DNA of 64,000 nt, taken from Gilliamella sp. Occ3-1. Lineage in GTDB: Bacteria; Pseudomonadota; Gammaproteobacteria; Enterobacterales; Orbaceae. A program made the translations under genes and the position numbers. The DNA is taken from NCBI RefSeq assembly GCF_001690655.1, contig NZ_LZHQ01000008.1, positions 1 through 64,000 of the forward strand, in the 5' to 3' direction. This document shows, piece after piece, positions 61,595 through 64,000 of the stretch. Position 1 is the first letter of the stretch; every line of letters starts with the position of its first letter. The notes beneath the pieces were generated by a model. The model ran no database searches. It worked only from the letters and a program-made list of their open reading frames with translations, and was not told the origin of the DNA.

Positions 61595-62125
61595 ATGATT
61601 AATTATCATTACGATAACAGCAAAGAACTAAAACCTTTTTCTTATATGACAGAAGCAACCGAAAATACATATCCGCCAGATAACGCGTTGCGTATAAAAC
61701 CGGAGTTTAAGGATGGATACTGGCCTTGTGAAAAAAACGGTAAATGGATTTTAGTTGAAGATAACAGAAACAAAAAAGTATATAACATTGAGACGAAAAA
61801 ATCGAACGAAGTAGATTATCTCGGTAAAATCAAAGATGGCTTCACACTACTTGAACCGTTCGATTTTTGCAAGTGGGATGGAAAAAAATGGGTATTAGAT
61901 AAAGATGTAAAAAATAAAAATTTTATTGAAACTAGAAAACGAAAACAAGAATATCTAATTCGCGAATCAAATGAAAAAATAGCTATTTTGCAAGATATTA
62001 TTGATTTAGATATGAAAGAAGCGGATGAAGAGATTCAGCTAAAAGCGTGGAGAAAATATCGCATTTTATTAACGCGTGTTGATGTGTCTAATATTAATGT
62101 AGAGTTTCCCGAAAAACCACAATAA
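61595..62125 (+). CDS. tfa: Tail fibre assembly chaperone (Tfa)
   Basis: At 176 residues, the Tfa family: NYHYDNSKELKPFSYMTEAT, ATENTYPPDNALRIKPEFKD, GYWPCEKNGKWILVEDNRNK and a C-terminal helix (ILQDIIDLDMKEADEEIQLK) with AWRKYRILLTRVDVS. It trimerises the preceding fibre. Confidence 0.92.
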   Translation: MINYHYDNSKELKPFSYMTEATENTYPPDNALRIKPEFKDGYWPCEKNGKWILVEDNRNKKVYNIETKKSNEVDYLGKIKDGFTLLEPFDFCKWDGKKWVLDKDVKNKNFIETRKRKQEYLIRESNEKIAILQDIIDLDMKEADEEIQLKAWRKYRILLTRVDVSNINVEFPEKPQ

Positions 62126-62127
62126 CA

Positions 62128-62343
62128 TCACGTCACACTATCAATCTTCAACTTACAATACTCAACAGCGTCTTCTAACATCACAAAATCAGCGATATCG
62201 TATAGTGTTTTCTGCGTTTGATAGAATACATAATTGTGCTCGTTGCCGCTGTTGATAATGTAGCACTCGCCCGTGATTTCAATTTCGTAATCTTCGGGCG
62301 CCATTCGTATGTAAATTGGTAGTGTGTAGTTTATTGTTATCAT
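62128..62343 (-). CDS. Small protein at the prophage right end
   Basis: The 71-residue frame from ATG 62343 reads MITINYTLPIYIRMAPEDYE, then FVMLEDAVEYCKLKIDSVT. A longer frame (62427) adds non-conserved leader. It is acidic, with no known family. A decayed homologue lies at 9508-9658, also next to a tRNA 3' fragment, so this gene marks the right end of a phage lineage. Being leftward and terminal, it may be expressed in the lysogen. Confidence 0.7.
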   Translation of the reverse strand: MITINYTLPIYIRMAPEDYEIEITGECYIINSGNEHNYVFYQTQKTLYDIADFVMLEDAVEYCKLKIDSVT

Positions 62344-62576
62344 GATAAGCGAAGTTAGAATTTTTTGGAGTATTTTATATTGATTGTATTTTGATGTGAA
62401 ATTGTGATGTGAAATTATGGAGAGCAAATCACAAAAATGTTTGTGCCATATTTGTGCCGTAGATAATGTAAAATAAACTAAAAAATAGTGAATAAATGAA
62501 CAGCAATTAGTTTGGCTAACCTCTTATCTGATTGATTTATAATAAATTAAAATTACGCTATAAAATAATACGTGTC
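62344..62576. other. Gap before attR
   Basis: About 230 AT-rich bases hold no supported gene. The promoter of the minus-strand terminal gene should lie here, with possible integrase arm sites. Confidence 0.35.
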
Positions 62577-62623
62577 ACTCATAATCGATTGGTCACTGGT
62601 TCAAGTCCAGTAGGGGCCACCAT
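62577..62623. repeat. attR of the prophage / probable att of the next element (47 bp)
   Basis: The 47 bases are identical to 24584-24630 and reproduce the 3' half of tRNA-Ile2. No 5' half is present, so this is not a functional tRNA. A ParA gene of ICE type starts 54 bases to its right, so the site probably also forms the left end of a second element. Confidence 0.95.
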
Positions 62624-62677
62624 CAATATCATGATTTTAATGTTTAATAAATTTTTAATTTTTTAAGGGTTAATATC

Positions 62678-63574
62678 ATGAAAAAAAATGCAACAGTGAT
62701 CACTATAGCCGATACTAAAGGCGGTTCTACCAAATCTACTACAGCAGTTAATATTGCTGCTTTTATAGCACATTCGGGGTTAAAAACACTATTACTGGAT
62801 TTTGACTTAGAGCAGCCTACAGCTTGTTCATATTTTCCATTGCAAAAAGAGGCTCCGTATGGCGTTTATGAGTTTCTTATAATGCATGAAACAGATTTAG
62901 ATAAACTAATATCTGCGACGACAACACAAAATTTAGATGTTATGTCATCAAACAGCGTTAGACAAGAAATTGTTTCCCATTTAAACGCTTCGGCCGATGG
63001 TATTATCCGTCTAAAATCATGCTTAAAACTTCTCAAAAACGAGTACGATGTGATAGTTATTGATACGGTCGGAACAATTGATCCAACGGTCAATATGGCA
63101 GTACTTGCTTCTGATGTGGTTTTATCTCCGCTAGATCCTTCCATGCCAGGCGTTCGAGAATATCTGCGAGGCACTATTTCTAATTTATTTAGAAGTTTGA
63201 TTCCTTTTACGGATTACGGAATAGAATTACCTCCTGTTTATACGTTTTTTAATCGAGTAGAAGAAAATAATGATTGCCGTCGTATAAAAGAACTTTTTAA
63301 TCAACAAATCAAATCTTTGTCACAATTACCTTTTCAAATTACTGTTTTAGATAAAGATATTAAAAAGAAGAATAGTTACAAAGTTGCAGCATCACTCGGT
63401 ATTGCAGCATTTCAACATTATACCGAACCAACAAATAAAGTAGCTCATCCATATAAAATAACAAAAGCCCAAGCTCAAAGTATCAAAGACGATATTTATT
63501 ATTTGTGTCAACACCTATTACCTAGGTATCAGCCACAATTTGATGCATTTATGAAAACCGAAATTGCTCATTAA
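62678..63574 (+). CDS. ParA/Soj-like partition ATPase of an ICE
   Basis: At 298 residues, the deviant Walker A is IADTKGGSTKSTTAVNIAAF (a KGG-T/S-TKST form common in ICE ParA proteins), Walker A' LLLDFDLEQPTACSYF and Walker B DVIVIDTVGTIDPTVNMAVL. Such Soj proteins help maintain the excised circular form of genomic islands. AAGGGTTAATATC precedes ATG. It is followed at 41 bases by the DnaB-type gene. Confidence 0.88.
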   Translation: MKKNATVITIADTKGGSTKSTTAVNIAAFIAHSGLKTLLLDFDLEQPTACSYFPLQKEAPYGVYEFLIMHETDLDKLISATTTQNLDVMSSNSVRQEIVSHLNASADGIIRLKSCLKLLKNEYDVIVIDTVGTIDPTVNMAVLASDVVLSPLDPSMPGVREYLRGTISNLFRSLIPFTDYGIELPPVYTFFNRVEENNDCRRIKELFNQQIKSLSQLPFQITVLDKDIKKKNSYKVAASLGIAAFQHYTEPTNKVAHPYKITKAQAQSIKDDIYYLCQHLLPRYQPQFDAFMKTEIAH

Positions 63575-63615
63575 TCATTTTTATTTTTGTTCACAATAAA
63601 TAACAAGGTGATTAT

Positions 63616-64000
63616 ATGAATAAGCAATTTTATTCTAATGATACTGAGCGATCAGTATTAGGTGCATTATTAATCGATAATAGCTGTATTGATGATACAT
63701 TTGAAATAAAAGTGGACGATTTTTATATACCACAGCACAAATTGATTTTTAATGCCATAGTTTCTTTAATTCAAGAAGGTAAGCATGCGGATATTCTGAC
63801 TGTATCTCAGGCTCTTTCCGAAGAACAACTAAAAAATTGCGGGGGGTTAGCATATTTAGCTGAGTTGAGTAGAGATACACCACGGGCAACAAATTTTAAA
63901 CACTACGCATCAATTTTACGCAATTATACAAAAGCTCGTAGTGCAAATAATATTGCAAAAACATTGATAAAAAAGCTCACAAAAGCGTCATTTAGTAATT
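63616..64000 (+). CDS. dnaB: Replicative DNA helicase DnaB-type (5' part)
   Basis: The first 128 residues correspond to the DnaB N-terminal domain: NDTERSVLGALLIDNSCIDD, DFYIPQHKLIFNAIVSLIQE and LKNCGGLAYLAELSRDTPRA. The ATPase domain lies beyond the window. The ATG 63616 has AAGGTGATTAT upstream. In ICEs of the Soj-DnaB type this second DnaB copy supports replication of the excised element. It is distinct from the chromosomal copy by context. Confidence 0.88.
   Translation, partial: MNKQFYSNDTERSVLGALLIDNSCIDDTFEIKVDDFYIPQHKLIFNAIVSLIQEGKHADILTVSQALSEEQLKNCGGLAYLAELSRDTPRATNFKHYASILRNYTKARSANNIAKTLIKKLTKASFSN

Larger units (their letters stand above)
24584..62623. mobile_element. Lambdoid prophage with HK97-type head and lambda-type tail, ~38 kb
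   Basis: The unit is bounded by 47-bp att repeats in tRNA-Ile2 and contains, in order: int/xis and a leftward early arm, CI/Cro immunity region, replication, nin-like genes, Q-like antiterminator, lysis, packaging, head, tail, fibre and fibre chaperone. All essential modules look intact apart from a frame break in the exonuclease gene. A long non-contractile siphovirus tail is expected from the tape measure (1088 aa) and M-L-K-I-J set. The prophage is plausibly inducible, given a CI repressor with an Ala-Gly self-cleavage site. Confidence 0.95.
62624..64000. mobile_element. Start of an ICE/genomic island (ParA-DnaB end)
   Basis: Directly past the tRNA-Ile2 att copy lie a ParA/Soj gene and a dnaB-type gene in the order typical of one end of pKLC102/PAPI-1/ICEHin1056-like elements. 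Only the first 1.4 kb is in the window; conjugation genes and the second integrase are predicted further right. Confidence 0.65.

Noticed and set aside
62577..62623. tRNA-like sequence that might be called as a second tRNA-Ile/Met
   Set aside because: It holds only the 3' 47 bases identical to tRNA-Ile2 and lacks the acceptor 5' strand and D-arm; it is attR.

Overview
The window is a low-GC gammaproteobacterial chromosome segment. Housekeeping proteins (TrhP, FabB, MlaA, FrsA, Gpt, PepD) look enterobacterial-type but are divergent and AT-rich. Together with the transposase types this suggests Orbaceae, a Gilliamella-like gut symbiont. The genus is inferred from recall of protein families, not from a search.

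Bases 1-24,550 are mostly core chromosome: ompW-like porin, tRNA-Lys(CTT), an SMR efflux gene, tRNA-Arg(CCT), mlaA, a two-gene radical-SAM/DNA-repair-associated pair, fabB, trhP, a leftward gpt-frsA-proB-proA gene run, pepD, an arginine cluster argC-argB-argG-argH behind a paired ArgR operator, serC and a DUF4156 lipoprotein. It also holds three decayed transposases (IS1182-, IS256- and IS481-like). At 9.5-9.8 kb there is the end of a lost prophage: a broken copy of the resident prophage's last gene beside a 3' half of tRNA-Cys.

Bases 24,584-62,623 are a complete-looking 38-kb lambdoid prophage integrated in tRNA-Ile2 (CAT anticodon) and bounded by 47-bp identical att repeats. The leftward arm has int, xis-like, ssb, small genes, a DNA adenine methylase-like gene, an Nmad5-like gene, an exonuclease with a frame break and a Sak4-like ATPase. 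The immunity region has a CI-type repressor, a Cro-like gene and repeated 14-bp operators. The rightward arm has lambda O/P-like replication genes with four iterons inside the initiator gene, a nin-like region, a Q-like antiterminator, a periplasmic endonuclease I, a lysis cassette, HK97-type head genes and lambda-type tail genes (G/GT by -1 frameshift, tape measure, M, L, K, I, J, tail fibre, Tfa). Accessory insertions are an Ibs/Sib-like type I toxin-antitoxin locus, an RHH gene, a lipoprotein, a RelE/HTH toxin-antitoxin pair and two paralogous 24-residue membrane micropeptides.

Right of the phage attR a ParA gene and the start of a replicative DnaB-type helicase gene begin. That is the usual leading end of an ICE/genomic island of the soj-dnaB type, so the tRNA-Ile2 locus probably carries two elements in tandem, the second running out of the window. 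The best candidate for something undescribed here is the Ibs/Sib-like locus at 39.8-40.05 kb, followed by the micropeptide pair and the tRNA-Cys prophage relic.
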